DNA of 64,000 nt from an uncultured Dysosmobacter sp. (GTDB taxonomy: Bacteria; Bacillota; Clostridia; Oscillospirales; Oscillospiraceae), in the NCBI GenBank assembly GCA_934563745.1, contig CAKTHE010000007.1, positions 21,973-85,972 on the forward strand, read 5' to 3'. Within the stretch, counting starts at the first letter, position 1. Each line of letters starts with the position of its first letter. The notes below the pieces were generated by a model. The model worked only from the letters and a program-made list of their open reading frames with translations. It ran no database searches and was not told the origin of the DNA. The position numbers and the translations under genes were made by a program. Positions 8,356 through 16,301 of the stretch are shown here, piece by piece.

Positions 8356-8392
8356 AAAAGGAACACCACCCATTGGGTGGTGTTCCTTTTTT
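8356..8392 (+). terminator. tRNA-Thr terminator
   Basis: A 12-bp perfect stem GGAACACCACCC/GGGTGGTGTTCC with 3-base loop and six T directly after the tRNA. The following stretch to 8685 holds no gene I can support; a GC-rich imperfect hairpin near 8577-8620 may end the small minus-strand gene that stops at 8686. Confidence 0.92.
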
Positions 8393-8685
8393 GGTTCTGC
8401 TTGTTTTATGCGCTCTGCCTTTCGGGGATTGACCGCCGCATTTTTCAACCCCAAATGTCTTTGTCGGCAGCATCCTGGCAAGGAATGCGGCAGCTATAAA
8501 ACCGCTTTTCACGGATTGCAATTCCTATTTATAAGGATATCCTCACAAGGGGAGATCCTGAGTTGCAGGAGAAAAACGGCGCGATATACGGCCCGTGCCG
8601 ACAGCCGCAGGCCGTATGGGCTCCGGCTCACCGCCGGCGCTGCATGGATTCCGGACGAGCGGGCCGGATCCCTGCGCAGCTTGTT

Positions 8686-8865
8686 TTACAGATAAAGATA
8701 CTTCCAAATATCCGCCCAATCTCTGGTTGTGGCTGCGTCTTTTGGGATCTGACTGAGCAGATACAGCATGTGGCTGCGCTTCCCCCCGGCGAGGCTGTGC
8801 AGGTCAGAGAGATAAAGGCACCCCATTTTCACGCGCAGATGCTCCAATATAGAATTCGCTGTCAT
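8686..8865 (-). CDS. 59-residue small protein in the putative sigma-I regulon
   Basis: A small gene of unknown function. ATG (complement of 8863-8865) is preceded by AGAAAGGAG seven bases upstream, and the frame runs 59 codons to TAA. The product starts MTANSILEHLRVKMGCLYLS and ends DIWKYLYL. It is probably soluble, with one Cys and no signal peptide or membrane helix. What makes it notable is upstream: a run of five C and CGTATACT separated by 19 bases, the architecture shared with sigI and two neighbours. A role in the sigma-I response is inferred from that promoter only. Confidence 0.65.
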   Translation of the reverse strand: MTANSILEHLRVKMGCLYLSDLHSLAGGKRSHMLYLLSQIPKDAATTRDWADIWKYLYL

Positions 8866-8921
8866 GGGCAGACTCCTTTCTGTGAGAGTATGGCATGACC
8901 GGATGCAACCATACCATTCTT

Positions 8922-8953
8922 AGTATACGCGGAGACGGCTGAAAAGTTGGGGG
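8922..8953 (-). promoter_or_regulatory. Putative sigma-I promoter of the 59-aa gene
   Basis: On the minus strand: CCCCC (complement of 8949-8953), 19 bases, CGTATACT (complement of 8922-8929), ending 56 bases before the small gene. It shares element order and exact spacing with sites at 10552-10583, 10612-10643 and 11955-11985. A sigma-A -35 box at the proper distance is not seen. Confidence 0.6.
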
Positions 8954-8960
8954 AGGGGGA

Positions 8961-8995
8961 AAAGAAAATCACCGCTTTTCAAAAGCGGTGATTTT
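8961..8995 (-). terminator. Terminator of the sigI-rsgI operon
   Basis: A perfect 15-bp inverted repeat (8965-8979 with 8981-8995) with T-rich ends on both strands, just after rsgI. Confidence 0.85.
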
Positions 8996-9011
8996 ATGAT
9001 CGTGGTCTGTG

Positions 9012-9743
9012 TTACGGTGCGGCGGATTCTGCTTTATCCTGCGCAGCACCTTGCGCGGATTGTGCTGCTTTGATCATTTCGTAGATCTCAGGGGAAGAAA
9101 CACCTTGGAGCAGCCTGACGTTTTCCTCCAATGTGCCGCCGAACTGTGCGGTATAAGCCCGTGCTGCCCGGAGGCGCCTGGCGGAGATATGGTGCTCCAT
9201 GGTGCTGTCGTTCTCTTCCTCATCCATCTGGAACACGGAGACCTCCAGCTGCTCTTCGCCGATGGCGGCAGAAGCGGTTTCTACCTCCGTTTCCAGCTTG
9301 GCGCTGTCTGTGCATACGCTGACCTCAATATCCGTATTGCTTTCGTTCAGTTAATTCTGTTCCTGACAGGCAGAGACAATGGTATTCATGCACGCTTCCG
9401 CGGTTCCCTTGGGGAGGGTGATCTTGGAAAGCAGCGCTTCGGCGTCTTCGTTCAGTGGCACCACATCAAAGACCCGCTCAAAGCAGTTCAGGTCCAGGCG
9501 GACACTGGGATTGATGTCCATGTAGATATAGCTGGCCGGTGTGCGGCAGAGGTGATAGCCAAAGACCGCCGTGCAGATCAGCGTCAGGCATGCCGCCAGG
9601 GAGAGGACCTTTCCTGCAGAGGGGGCAGACACGGAGACTTCCTGCCCCACGGCGTAGTTTCGGTCGCGCATTTCCGCGAAGGTGCCGTCTTTTTTCAAAA
9701 CGACACAGCGCCCGTCTTTGATCTCCGTCACGATTCCCCGCAT
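9012..9743 (-). pseudogene. rsgI: RsgI-like anti-sigma-I factor with an in-frame TAA
   Basis: Membrane anti-sigma factor expected to hold its cognate sigma-I. The RsgI_N domain (MRGIVTEIKDGRCVVLKKDG) lies at 1-45, a membrane helix at about 46-68, and the extracytoplasmic RsgI motif YIYMDINPSVRLDLN carries the Asn-Pro pair that is an autoproteolysis site in the family. At codon 131 a TAA (complement of 9351-9353) stops the frame. Exactly the same frame then continues for 112 codons to the natural end at 9012, so a single base change is the simplest cause. The truncated product would keep the cytoplasmic domain, the helix and the Asn-Pro region. Start follows sigI by one base. Confidence 0.85.
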
Positions 9744-9744
9744 C

Positions 9745-10431
9745 TTAAAGCCCCTCCCTTCCGATTTTGAAATATTCCCGCATGACCGGATAGTCGCCCG
9801 CCCAGATCAGCATACCGGCGATGATATAGGTCCGGCTGCGTTCCAGAACCTTGCTGCCGGTCCCCAGCTCTGCCATGATCTGGCTGGCCGGGAGGCATTT
9901 TGTTTTTCGGACTGCCGCCACCCGCTCCGGCTGCCGGATCAGCCAGCGGATCACCTCCAGACAGGCCCGCTTTGTCCGGCCGAACTTGGGCGAGGATTTC
10001 GGCAGATCGAAAAAAGAGATGTTGAATTCCACCAGCTCCTGCCGAAGCGCACGGATCTCCAGCGCGGCATCGGATACAACAGGAGCCGGATCTTCCATTT
10101 CAAAGGGGATCTCGCCGCCGCGGTCATCCTGCGTGCTGAGGGCGCTGAAGGGGATGCACCTGCCGCTTCGGCTTTCTTTTCGCAGAAGGTCCGTAATGCG
10201 GTTTTGGATAGCCGCGGCAGCAAGGGCCTGAAAGGAGCCCTTGTCCGGGCGATAGGCGGTGATGGCATCATTGAAGGCGATCAGCGCCTCGGAGTAGGCG
10301 TCGTGACAGTCCACAAACCGTCCGGCTGCCCTGGAAGCGCAGCGGCGGATCAATAAATCGTTTTCAGCCAAAAGAGCTTCCCGTGCCCGCGGGTCCCGCT
10401 GGGCCAGCAGAAGCTGTTCCGTCTCATTCAT
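9745..10431 (-). CDS. sigI: RNA polymerase sigma factor, SigI family
   Basis: Alternative sigma factor of 228 residues. Region 2 is recognisable (LLAENDLLIRRCASRAAGRF, then DAYSEALIAFNDAITAYRPDKG and the ALAAAAIQNRITDLLRKE helix). The C-terminal half has the SigI-specific block SPKFGRTKRACLEV...IIAGMLIWAGDYPVMREYF. In Bacillus and cellulolytic Clostridia the family answers heat or extracellular polysaccharides through a membrane RsgI, encoded here one base downstream. GGAGGGG precedes ATG 10431. Two promoters seem present: a sigma-A one and, farther up, a putative self-recognised one. Confidence 0.92.
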   Translation of the reverse strand: MNETEQLLLAQRDPRAREALLAENDLLIRRCASRAAGRFVDCHDAYSEALIAFNDAITAYRPDKGSFQALAAAAIQNRITDLLRKESRSGRCIPFSALSTQDDRGGEIPFEMEDPAPVVSDAALEIRALRQELVEFNISFFDLPKSSPKFGRTKRACLEVIRWLIRQPERVAAVRKTKCLPASQIMAELGTGSKVLERSRTYIIAGMLIWAGDYPVMREYFKIGREGL

Positions 10432-10472
10432 ACTGCCCCTCCGGTTCCGCAGTTTTGCGCAATTGCAGGAAT

Positions 10473-10501
10473 AAAATAGCGGAAAACGGCAGTCCTGTCA
10501 A
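10473..10501 (-). promoter_or_regulatory. Sigma-A promoter of sigI
   Basis: TTGACA (complement of 10496-10501), 17 bases, TATTTT (complement of 10473-10478), about 40 bases before sigI. Confidence 0.75.
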
Positions 10502-10551
10502 GCGCCTGGCCCGCAGTGAGCGTTTGGAAGAGCTCCCGCGACGGCCGTTTT

Positions 10552-10583
10552 TATATACGCATCCGGCTTGCGATTTTTGGGGG
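10552..10583 (-). promoter_or_regulatory. Putative sigma-I autoregulatory promoter of sigI
   Basis: On the minus strand: CCCCC (complement of 10579-10583), 19 bases, CGTATATA (complement of 10552-10559). It lies 120 bases upstream of sigI and back-to-back with the matching element for the divergent SLH-esterase gene. Confidence 0.65.
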
Positions 10584-10611
10584 AGCTTGGCAAAAGAAAA
10601 TCTTGAAGCAT

Positions 10612-10643
10612 CCCCCGGGGAAAGCGTGCCCGGTTCGTATATA
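10612..10643 (+). promoter_or_regulatory. Putative sigma-I promoter of the SLH-esterase gene
   Basis: CCCCC (10612-10616), 19 bases, CGTATATA (10636-10643), 37 bases before the start codon. Confidence 0.65.
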
Positions 10644-10680
10644 TGCGTGAAACATCGCAGACAGGAGGAACGATTTTACA

Positions 10681-11940
10681 ATGAAAGCACGGCTTTTTCA
10701 CATTTTGCTGGCAGGTATATGGCTCGTTTCCGCACTGAGCATCCCTGCGTCGGCCGCAGAGGTGCCCTTTTCGGATGTGGCTGATTCGGCCTGGTATTAC
10801 GAATCCGTAGAGCGCGTTTATAAAGAAGACTGGATGAATGGGACCGGCACAGGCACCTTCAGCCCCCACGGCCCCCTGACCCGTGCCATACTGGCGGTGA
10901 TCCTCTGGCGGATCGAGGACAGCCCAACCGCCGGGCAGAGCGCTGTGTTCACGGATACCGCGCCGGATGACTGGTTTGCGGAGGGGCTTTCCTGGTGTGT
11001 GGAATCCGGCGTGTTTGCCGGTTTTCGGGACGGCAGCTTTCGCCCCCGGGAGTCCATCACCCGGGAGCAGCTTGCCACGGTGTTCTTCCGGTACGCCGAA
11101 CAAACAGGGACCGCACCGGTCGGGCACGCGGACGCCGCAGCATTCAGACATGGCTGCGTTTGGGCGACGGAGGCCTGCACCTGGGCCAATGAGTACGGAT
11201 TGTTTACAAACGCATTGGGGCCCCTTGATCTCTGCGAACCCGCCAGCCGCGCCGAGATCGCCTATCTGCTGGATCAGTATTTTCCGTCCGGAAACGCTGC
11301 TTCCATCTTGACGGAAAACCGCTTCGGCTCCATGGGGTATCTTCTGTATATCCCGGCTGACCCGCAGCCGGATATGCCGCTGATCGTTTATCTGCACGGC
11401 GGACACGGCAAGGGCAGCGACCTGTCCGTCCTCACCGGTACGGACGGGTTCCCGCAGTATCTGGCAGACGGCCTGCTGGGGGACGTTCCGGCGTATGTGC
11501 TGATCCCCCAGCTTCCCGCGGATCAGCGGGGCTGGAAGCCCACTGCGGAAACCGTTATGCAGCTGATCGACAAGGTTTGCGAAGAAAACCGCATTGACCG
11601 CAGCCGGATCTGTCTCACCGGGCACAGCATGGGCGGCACCGGTACGTGGGATCTGGCGCTGGCTTATCCCGGCGTATTTTCCCGCATTGCCCCCATGAGC
11701 GGCAGTGTGGATGCCACGACCGAGACGCTCACCATTCTCAGGAATACGCCGGTCTGGGCATTCGTGGGCGCGGACGATGTGGTGGTCAGGCCGGAATCCT
11801 CGGAACGGTTTGTTGCCGCGCTGGAACAGCAAAATGCGGATGCGCGGATCACGGTTTTTCCGGGGACCGACCACGTGGGCGTGCCGCAGAAATCATGGCT
11901 GGAACACGGCGGAGAACTGCTGAACTGGCTGCTTGGCTGA
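10681..11940 (+). CDS. Secreted S-layer-homology protein with a C-terminal esterase domain
   Basis: Cell-surface enzyme of 419 residues. A signal peptide (about 1-26, ending SIPASAA) leads to three SLH repeats at about 28-75, 85-135 and 145-200, which normally bind secondary cell-wall polymer. An alpha/beta-hydrolase of the polyhydroxyalkanoate-depolymerase/feruloyl-esterase type follows: oxyanion loop YLHGGHG, nucleophile Ser316 in GHSMGG, an Asp in FVGADDVVV and a His in GTDHVGV. An ester in plant or mucosal polysaccharide is a plausible substrate, but none can be named. RBS AGGAGG. It is divergent from sigI and carries the sigma-I-type promoter element. Confidence 0.88.
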   Translation: MKARLFHILLAGIWLVSALSIPASAAEVPFSDVADSAWYYESVERVYKEDWMNGTGTGTFSPHGPLTRAILAVILWRIEDSPTAGQSAVFTDTAPDDWFAEGLSWCVESGVFAGFRDGSFRPRESITREQLATVFFRYAEQTGTAPVGHADAAAFRHGCVWATEACTWANEYGLFTNALGPLDLCEPASRAEIAYLLDQYFPSGNAASILTENRFGSMGYLLYIPADPQPDMPLIVYLHGGHGKGSDLSVLTGTDGFPQYLADGLLGDVPAYVLIPQLPADQRGWKPTAETVMQLIDKVCEENRIDRSRICLTGHSMGGTGTWDLALAYPGVFSRIAPMSGSVDATTETLTILRNTPVWAFVGADDVVVRPESSERFVAALEQQNADARITVFPGTDHVGVPQKSWLEHGGELLNWLLG

Positions 11941-11954
11941 TTTTTTCGGCAGCA

Positions 11955-11985
11955 CCCCAAGATTTCCGTATCCTGTGCGTATATA
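11955..11985 (+). promoter_or_regulatory. Putative sigma-I promoter of the FGE/FN3 gene
   Basis: CCCC (11955-11958), 19 bases, CGTATATA (11978-11985), 40 bases before the next start codon and just after the SLH-esterase stop. Confidence 0.65.
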
Positions 11986-12025
11986 GAGGCAGAGCAACAA
12001 AATACATACTCTGGAGGAAAACAAT

Positions 12026-13636
12026 ATGCGAGCCTCCAAACGAATCACAGCCCTGCTGTCAGCTGCGCTCATCGTGCTGTCTGTTCTGCCCGCCTCCGCT
12101 GCTGCGGCGAAGAAGCCGAAGGCGGAGGATGATGGGATGAACATGTTCGATAAGAGCGATTTTATCGGGAAGGAGCAGCCGGAGCTGACCGAGGAGACCA
12201 AGCAGCTCATCTCCCTTTACAAGCGCAAGCCCACCGAGGAAAACTATCTCAACCTGCGGGCGGAGGTCATTAAGAACTATGACGCCGTTCTGGTCCGCAA
12301 GGAGGCAAAGCTGGCGGCGTTGAAGTCGGAAACGGCAGGCAAGCCCAGCGGCGAAGCCAAGGTGGCCGAGATGGAGGAGATCGTGCAGGAGATGTATGAG
12401 ACCTACTGGAACCGCATCAACAGCAGTATGCTCCGCTTCACCGACCCGAGGCTTCTGAACTGGAAGGTGGCCAACGCCTACCGCTATGATTACATTTCCG
12501 TTATGGGCGCCGGTACCACGGTGTATGTGGGCCGCACCTCCGTCACCAATGCGCAGTACGCCGCATTCGTTTCTGAAACCGGCTATCCCGCTCCCTCCAA
12601 CTGGACGGAGGGCGCTTATCCCGCCGGAGAGGACGATCTCCCCGTGAATGATGTGTCCGCCCAGGACGCCGAAGCCTATTGTGCCTGGCTGACGGGGTGC
12701 GACGGAGTGAATACTTACCGCCTGCCCAACGAAAGCGAGTGGGAACTGGCTGCCGGCCACATGCCCAAGGATGCTGACTTCAACTGCGGCGTGAACGATG
12801 GCCGCACCTCGGTTGAGGAGTATGCCAAGGTCACCCGCGGCGCCCACGGCGCCGTGGACTTCTGGGGCAATGTGTGGGAGTGGACGACCACCGTTCGCGC
12901 AGACGGCACCTGGGGCGTCAAGGGCGGCGCGTGGGACTCCGCCCGCACCGACTGCCGAACGGAATACCGCAAGGAAGGCCGGGACGCCTCTCAGGGCTAT
13001 GAGGACGTGGGCTTCCGTGTCATTCAGATCCTGAACGGTGAGGAGCCGGAGCAGAAGGTGGAACTGGCAACGCTGGCTTCTCCCGCTATGGTGTCCGCCG
13101 TCTCTGCCGCACCGGACAGCATTACCCTGAGCTGGCAGGCTGTGGAGGGCGCGGCGGAGTATCAGCTTTTCACCTATGACGCCGACACCGACCATGTTGA
13201 AATGCTGGGGACTACTGCCGATACCACCGTCGTGATGGACGGGCTGGAGCCCGGCAGCACCCGCCGCTACATCGTGCAGCCCATCTCCTTTGTGGAGATC
13301 GCCGACAACGTATCCGGTGAAAACAGTGTGGGTGCGACCTGCGGGGAGGCTCCGGCCGCGGCGGTGACGCCCGCTGTTTCTTACGATGCAGAAAGCGGCA
13401 GCCTGACGCTTTCCTGGCAGGCGGCAGAGGGCGCGGAGACCTACTACATCTACCGCTACCATTCCGACGCCCATATGCTCTCTACGCCCAAAACCGTCAG
13501 CGGCAAGACTTTTTACACCTATCGCCAGGGGACCGCGGACGCCGAGACTGGTTATCTTGTTACCACGGAGCCGATGCCCAGCCGGAAGTATTACGACGGT
13601 GCAGGGGCGATCTCCATTGTATTTCCGCAGCCCTGA
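12026..13636 (+). CDS. Secreted FGE-sulfatase (SUMF1-like) domain protein with two fibronectin type III repeats
   Basis: Exported protein of 536 residues. After the signal peptide (about 1-26) comes a charged helical region (to about 155), then a formylglycine-generating-enzyme-like domain at about 160-332 (VGRTSVTNAQYAAFV, LPVNDVSAQDAEAYCAWL, YRLPNESEWELAAG, DFWGNVWEW, VGFRV). Two Fn3-like modules follow at about 345-440 and 445-533. Many bacterial FGE-like domains are non-catalytic binding folds (C-type-lectin-like), so modification of a sulfatase should not be assumed. No SLH or sortase anchor is visible. GGAGG precedes ATG 12026. Own putative sigma-I promoter. Confidence 0.87.
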   Translation: MRASKRITALLSAALIVLSVLPASAAAAKKPKAEDDGMNMFDKSDFIGKEQPELTEETKQLISLYKRKPTEENYLNLRAEVIKNYDAVLVRKEAKLAALKSETAGKPSGEAKVAEMEEIVQEMYETYWNRINSSMLRFTDPRLLNWKVANAYRYDYISVMGAGTTVYVGRTSVTNAQYAAFVSETGYPAPSNWTEGAYPAGEDDLPVNDVSAQDAEAYCAWLTGCDGVNTYRLPNESEWELAAGHMPKDADFNCGVNDGRTSVEEYAKVTRGAHGAVDFWGNVWEWTTTVRADGTWGVKGGAWDSARTDCRTEYRKEGRDASQGYEDVGFRVIQILNGEEPEQKVELATLASPAMVSAVSAAPDSITLSWQAVEGAAEYQLFTYDADTDHVEMLGTTADTTVVMDGLEPGSTRRYIVQPISFVEIADNVSGENSVGATCGEAPAAAVTPAVSYDAESGSLTLSWQAAEGAETYYIYRYHSDAHMLSTPKTVSGKTFYTYRQGTADAETGYLVTTEPMPSRKYYDGAGAISIVFPQP

Positions 13637-13724
13637 GGGATCCATCCGTGGCGGCCTAAGCAAAACACCGTTTCCGACGAAACGGGTCGGCGTCCGGCCT
13701 AAATTTGCCGCGGAGCATATCTTA

Positions 13725-13760
13725 AAAAATACAGACAGCCTTTCGGCTGTCTGTATTTTT
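13725..13760. terminator. Bidirectional terminator between the FGE/FN3 and LysR genes
   Basis: A perfect 16-bp stem (13725-13740 with 13745-13760) with A-rich 5' and T-rich 3' ends, placed between convergent genes. Confidence 0.92.
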
Positions 13761-13773
13761 CAATCATTGGATT

Positions 13774-14676
13774 TCAGACCGGCTGCCTGGCCTGAGAAAA
13801 TGAACCTGCCTGAACCGCGTTTTTGAGGAAACCGAGAAATTGCTCCGCCGCCGGGGAATCCGCCTGGTCCTTCTTCCAGGCCAGCACGGTTCCCATTTCC
13901 AGCCGCGGGGAGAGCGGCACGAAGGTCAGCGCGTCGGAGATGTGCTCCAGGTCAAAGCACAGCGCCGCACCCACGCCGTTTTTTACCATATTGGCAGCGT
14001 TCAGGATCAGATTGTAGGTGGCAGCGATCTCAATTTGGCCGTATGCGTCGCCAAACCAGCCGGCCAGCTCGCTGCGGACCGTTTCACGGCTGCTGATGAG
14101 CAGGGGAATGCCCAGCAGATCCTGGGGGGCAAGGGCGCCTTTTTGCGCCAGCGGATGCTCCTTCGGCAGCAAGACACCCCAACGGTCCTTTTGCGGTGTC
14201 CGCAAAAACGCGTACCGGCCAATATCCACCGGCTCGGTCAAAAGGCCCATGTCCAGCAGGCCCTTTTCCATGCGCTCCTTAATATCGTCGGCGTTGGCGC
14301 TGTATATACGGAACCGCACCTGCGGGTGGAGCCTGCGGAATGCCCGGTTATTCCGGGAAAGAAAGGTCATGCCCACGGATTCGCCGCAGCCGATGGCAAC
14401 CTCGCCGGCCAGCGCTTCATCGCCGTGCCGCAGCTCCTGGCTGGCCTTGTCGGCCAGCTCTACGATCTCCTGCGCCCGGCGGCGCAGAAGCATCCCTTCA
14501 TCCGTCAGAACGATCCGGTATTGGCTGCGGCGAAAAAGCTTGACGCCCAGTTTGTCCTCCAGCTGCCTGAGCTGGCGGGAGAGCGTCGGCTGCGTCACGT
14601 GCAGCAGTGCCGCCGCTTTGGTGATATTCTCCTCCCGCGCAACGGCGAGAAAATAGCGTAAAACGCGCAGCTCCAT
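13774..14676 (-). CDS. LysR-family transcriptional regulator
   Basis: DNA-binding regulator of 300 residues. The N-terminal winged helix (MELRVLRYFLAVAREENITK, then VTQPTLSRQLRQLEDKLG) is typical, followed by a periplasmic-binding-protein-like effector domain from about residue 90. The start at 14676 follows AGAGGG; an ATG six bases upstream and a longer frame exist but lack that spacing. Target unknown: neither flanking gene is divergent, so the usual LysR-target geometry is absent. It has its own promoter downstream of a hydrolase gene on the same strand. Confidence 0.93.
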   Translation of the reverse strand: MELRVLRYFLAVAREENITKAAALLHVTQPTLSRQLRQLEDKLGVKLFRRSQYRIVLTDEGMLLRRRAQEIVELADKASQELRHGDEALAGEVAIGCGESVGMTFLSRNNRAFRRLHPQVRFRIYSANADDIKERMEKGLLDMGLLTEPVDIGRYAFLRTPQKDRWGVLLPKEHPLAQKGALAPQDLLGIPLLISSRETVRSELAGWFGDAYGQIEIAATYNLILNAANMVKNGVGAALCFDLEHISDALTFVPLSPRLEMGTVLAWKKDQADSPAAEQFLGFLKNAVQAGSFSQARQPV

Positions 14677-14695
14677 GAGCATCCCTCTTGCGGAA

Positions 14696-14724
14696 AGAAT
14701 ACCACAGAAAAGGCATAGCTGCAA
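14696..14724 (-). promoter_or_regulatory. Sigma-A promoter of the LysR gene
   Basis: TTGCAG (complement of 14719-14724), 17 bases, TATTCT (complement of 14696-14701), 20 bases before the start codon. Confidence 0.65.
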
Positions 14725-14812
14725 TGCAGATATGCGCCTTTATAAATGGAAGCCGCAGGGGCCGGAGGCGCCCCGGAACGTACCGGGACCGCACCCTGGT
14801 GTGCTTCCGGCC

Positions 14813-15601
14813 TCACCGGTCCGCCGGCCGTCCGGGGGATTCCGCATGGTGGGGGCTATGGCTGAAAAACTGTGTCAGCGCTTCCGCCAGAAGCGCCGGG
14901 TGGTTGATGATCTCGCCATGGCCGAACCCGGGAAAGCAGCGGACCGTCAGCTGCGGGTATGCCTTCCGCAGCTTCTGGATGGCTTTTTTCATATGGCCTT
15001 CCTTTTCTCCATACCAGCAGGCCACCTGAGCCTCCGGCTGTACCGGGAAGTTTGTACGGTAGAGCGTGAGCCCCGCTGCCCAGGCAGCCCGGACAGATTC
15101 CAGACTGATCTGATCCGGGATGCGGCTCAGCATGGTCTGCATGCCCTGCTCCGTCTGGCCCATGAAGCGCAGCGCCCAGGCGGGCATCGTCTTTTTCCGG
15201 GCCGTCTCATACTGTTTGGGCGGCATGATCTTCAGGATCAGGCCGTTCAGTATGCCGAAGTCCAGGTATTCCGGTCCGCTGAGGATCATGCGGTCAATCT
15301 GGACGCTGGGGGAGGACTTCAAAAGGACCGCCGGCCCGCAGCCCAGGGATTCGGCAAAAAGAAGATCCAGCCGCCCGCCGCACTGTGTGCAGAGATAGTC
15401 TGCCAGCTTGTCGGCCTGGGCCTGGGCGGTTGTGTAGGTGGTGGTTCCGGATCCATCAAAACCGTCAAAGCTGACGGCGTGGATGCAAAAGTCGGCTTCC
15501 AGCAGCGGGATCAGATTCTCAAACTGCCGCCAGCACATCAGATTTCCGTGGAGCAGCAGGAGGGATTTGCCCTGCCTGTTTCCGAAATTTCTGATTTCCA
15601 T
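14813..15601 (-). CDS. Alpha/beta-hydrolase
   Basis: Cytoplasmic hydrolase of 262 residues. It has the oxyanion strand-loop LLLLHGNLMCW, a nucleophile elbow reading AESLGCGPAV (Ser in a G/A-x-S-x-G context) and a C-terminal GFGHGEI with the likely catalytic His. An acidic residue in WYGEKEGHM could complete the triad. No signal peptide. It lies 31 bases after the ATC-hydrolase-family gene and is probably co-transcribed with it, which hints at a shared small-molecule pathway. Substrate unknown. Confidence 0.85.
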   Translation of the reverse strand: MEIRNFGNRQGKSLLLLHGNLMCWRQFENLIPLLEADFCIHAVSFDGFDGSGTTTYTTAQAQADKLADYLCTQCGGRLDLLFAESLGCGPAVLLKSSPSVQIDRMILSGPEYLDFGILNGLILKIMPPKQYETARKKTMPAWALRFMGQTEQGMQTMLSRIPDQISLESVRAAWAAGLTLYRTNFPVQPEAQVACWYGEKEGHMKKAIQKLRKAYPQLTVRCFPGFGHGEIINHPALLAEALTQFFSHSPHHAESPGRPADR

Positions 15602-15632
15602 GTTCCTTCGCCTCCGACCGGTTCTCTTGCAT

Positions 15633-16232
15633 TTATTTTGTAATCTTCATACAGAAATCGCAGCGGTCGTCGCCGCGTCCCAGGGTCTTGGTGCGATGCC
15701 AGAAGAGTTTCGGATGCAGGCCCGCATAGCTGATGTCGTCGCTGTCGCAGAAGCAGCGGCACAGCTCCGGACAGCCATACTGCACGCAGGTGTCGTGGTA
15801 GGGACATTGGGTCATGTCAATGCGCCAGACGGATCGATCCGTCTGCAGCTCCGCTGCGGCGAAGCCTGCCGCCGGGCCGAAGGCGGTCCGCGTGGACTTG
15901 ACAAACACGCCGGGAACCAGGCGGTAAAGACCCGGAATACGCAGCAGGACCACAAGAAGCCGGTGCGTCTTCCGGGCCAGCTGCTCTACGTAGCTGTGGA
16001 CCGTCTGCAGGGCCTCGTCCTTCGGCATGACGGTCTGCAAGATCTCATAGGCGGCGATGCCCGGAAGGATCTGGCGCTCCAGATGTTCCTTCTTTTCCTT
16101 GCTTGCCCCGGCGGTTTCCGCCCGCAGTGCCTGCAGACGCGCGTCAAACGCGGCGTTCAGCTGTGCTGCCCGGAAGGGAAAGCGCTGAGCGACCGTTTTC
16201 CGGAAATCCGCCGCAAGATAGCATTCCTTCAT
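15633..16232 (-). CDS. L-2-amino-thiazoline-4-carboxylic acid hydrolase-family protein
   Basis: Protein of 199 residues that I recognise as the ATC_hydrolase family, whose namesake opens L-2-aminothiazoline-4-carboxylate on a route to cysteine. The C-terminal half is cysteine-rich: MTQCPYHDTCVQYGCPELC, then CFCDSDD and a final DDRCDFCMK, spaced like a metal or Fe-S site. In most genomes family members have no assayed substrate. Start at 16232 after AGGAG. It is first in a two-gene operon with a structured, terminator-containing leader. Confidence 0.8.
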   Translation of the reverse strand: MKECYLAADFRKTVAQRFPFRAAQLNAAFDARLQALRAETAGASKEKKEHLERQILPGIAAYEILQTVMPKDEALQTVHSYVEQLARKTHRLLVVLLRIPGLYRLVPGVFVKSTRTAFGPAAGFAAAELQTDRSVWRIDMTQCPYHDTCVQYGCPELCRCFCDSDDISYAGLHPKLFWHRTKTLGRGDDRCDFCMKITK

Positions 16233-16271
16233 TTCCGCAGTCTCCTTTCCTTCCGTAAGATGGATCCAGAT

Positions 16272-16291
16272 GAGTTAGCTAAATCTAACTC
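16272..16291. promoter_or_regulatory. Inverted repeat upstream of the ATC-hydrolase gene
   Basis: GAGTTAG and CTAACTC (7-bp perfect arms, 6-base spacer) lie 40 bases before the start codon, downstream of the leader terminator. The shape suggests a dimeric repressor site. The arms faintly recall MarR- and DtxR-type operators, but I cannot assign a regulator. Confidence 0.5.
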
Positions 16292-16301
16292 GCACTTTTC
16301 G

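Noticed and set aside
7956..8369. A 137-codon minus-strand frame across the tRNA, reading VTRTHDLLITNQLLYRLSY
   Set aside because: It is the antisense translation of tRNA-Thr, a well-known spurious protein.
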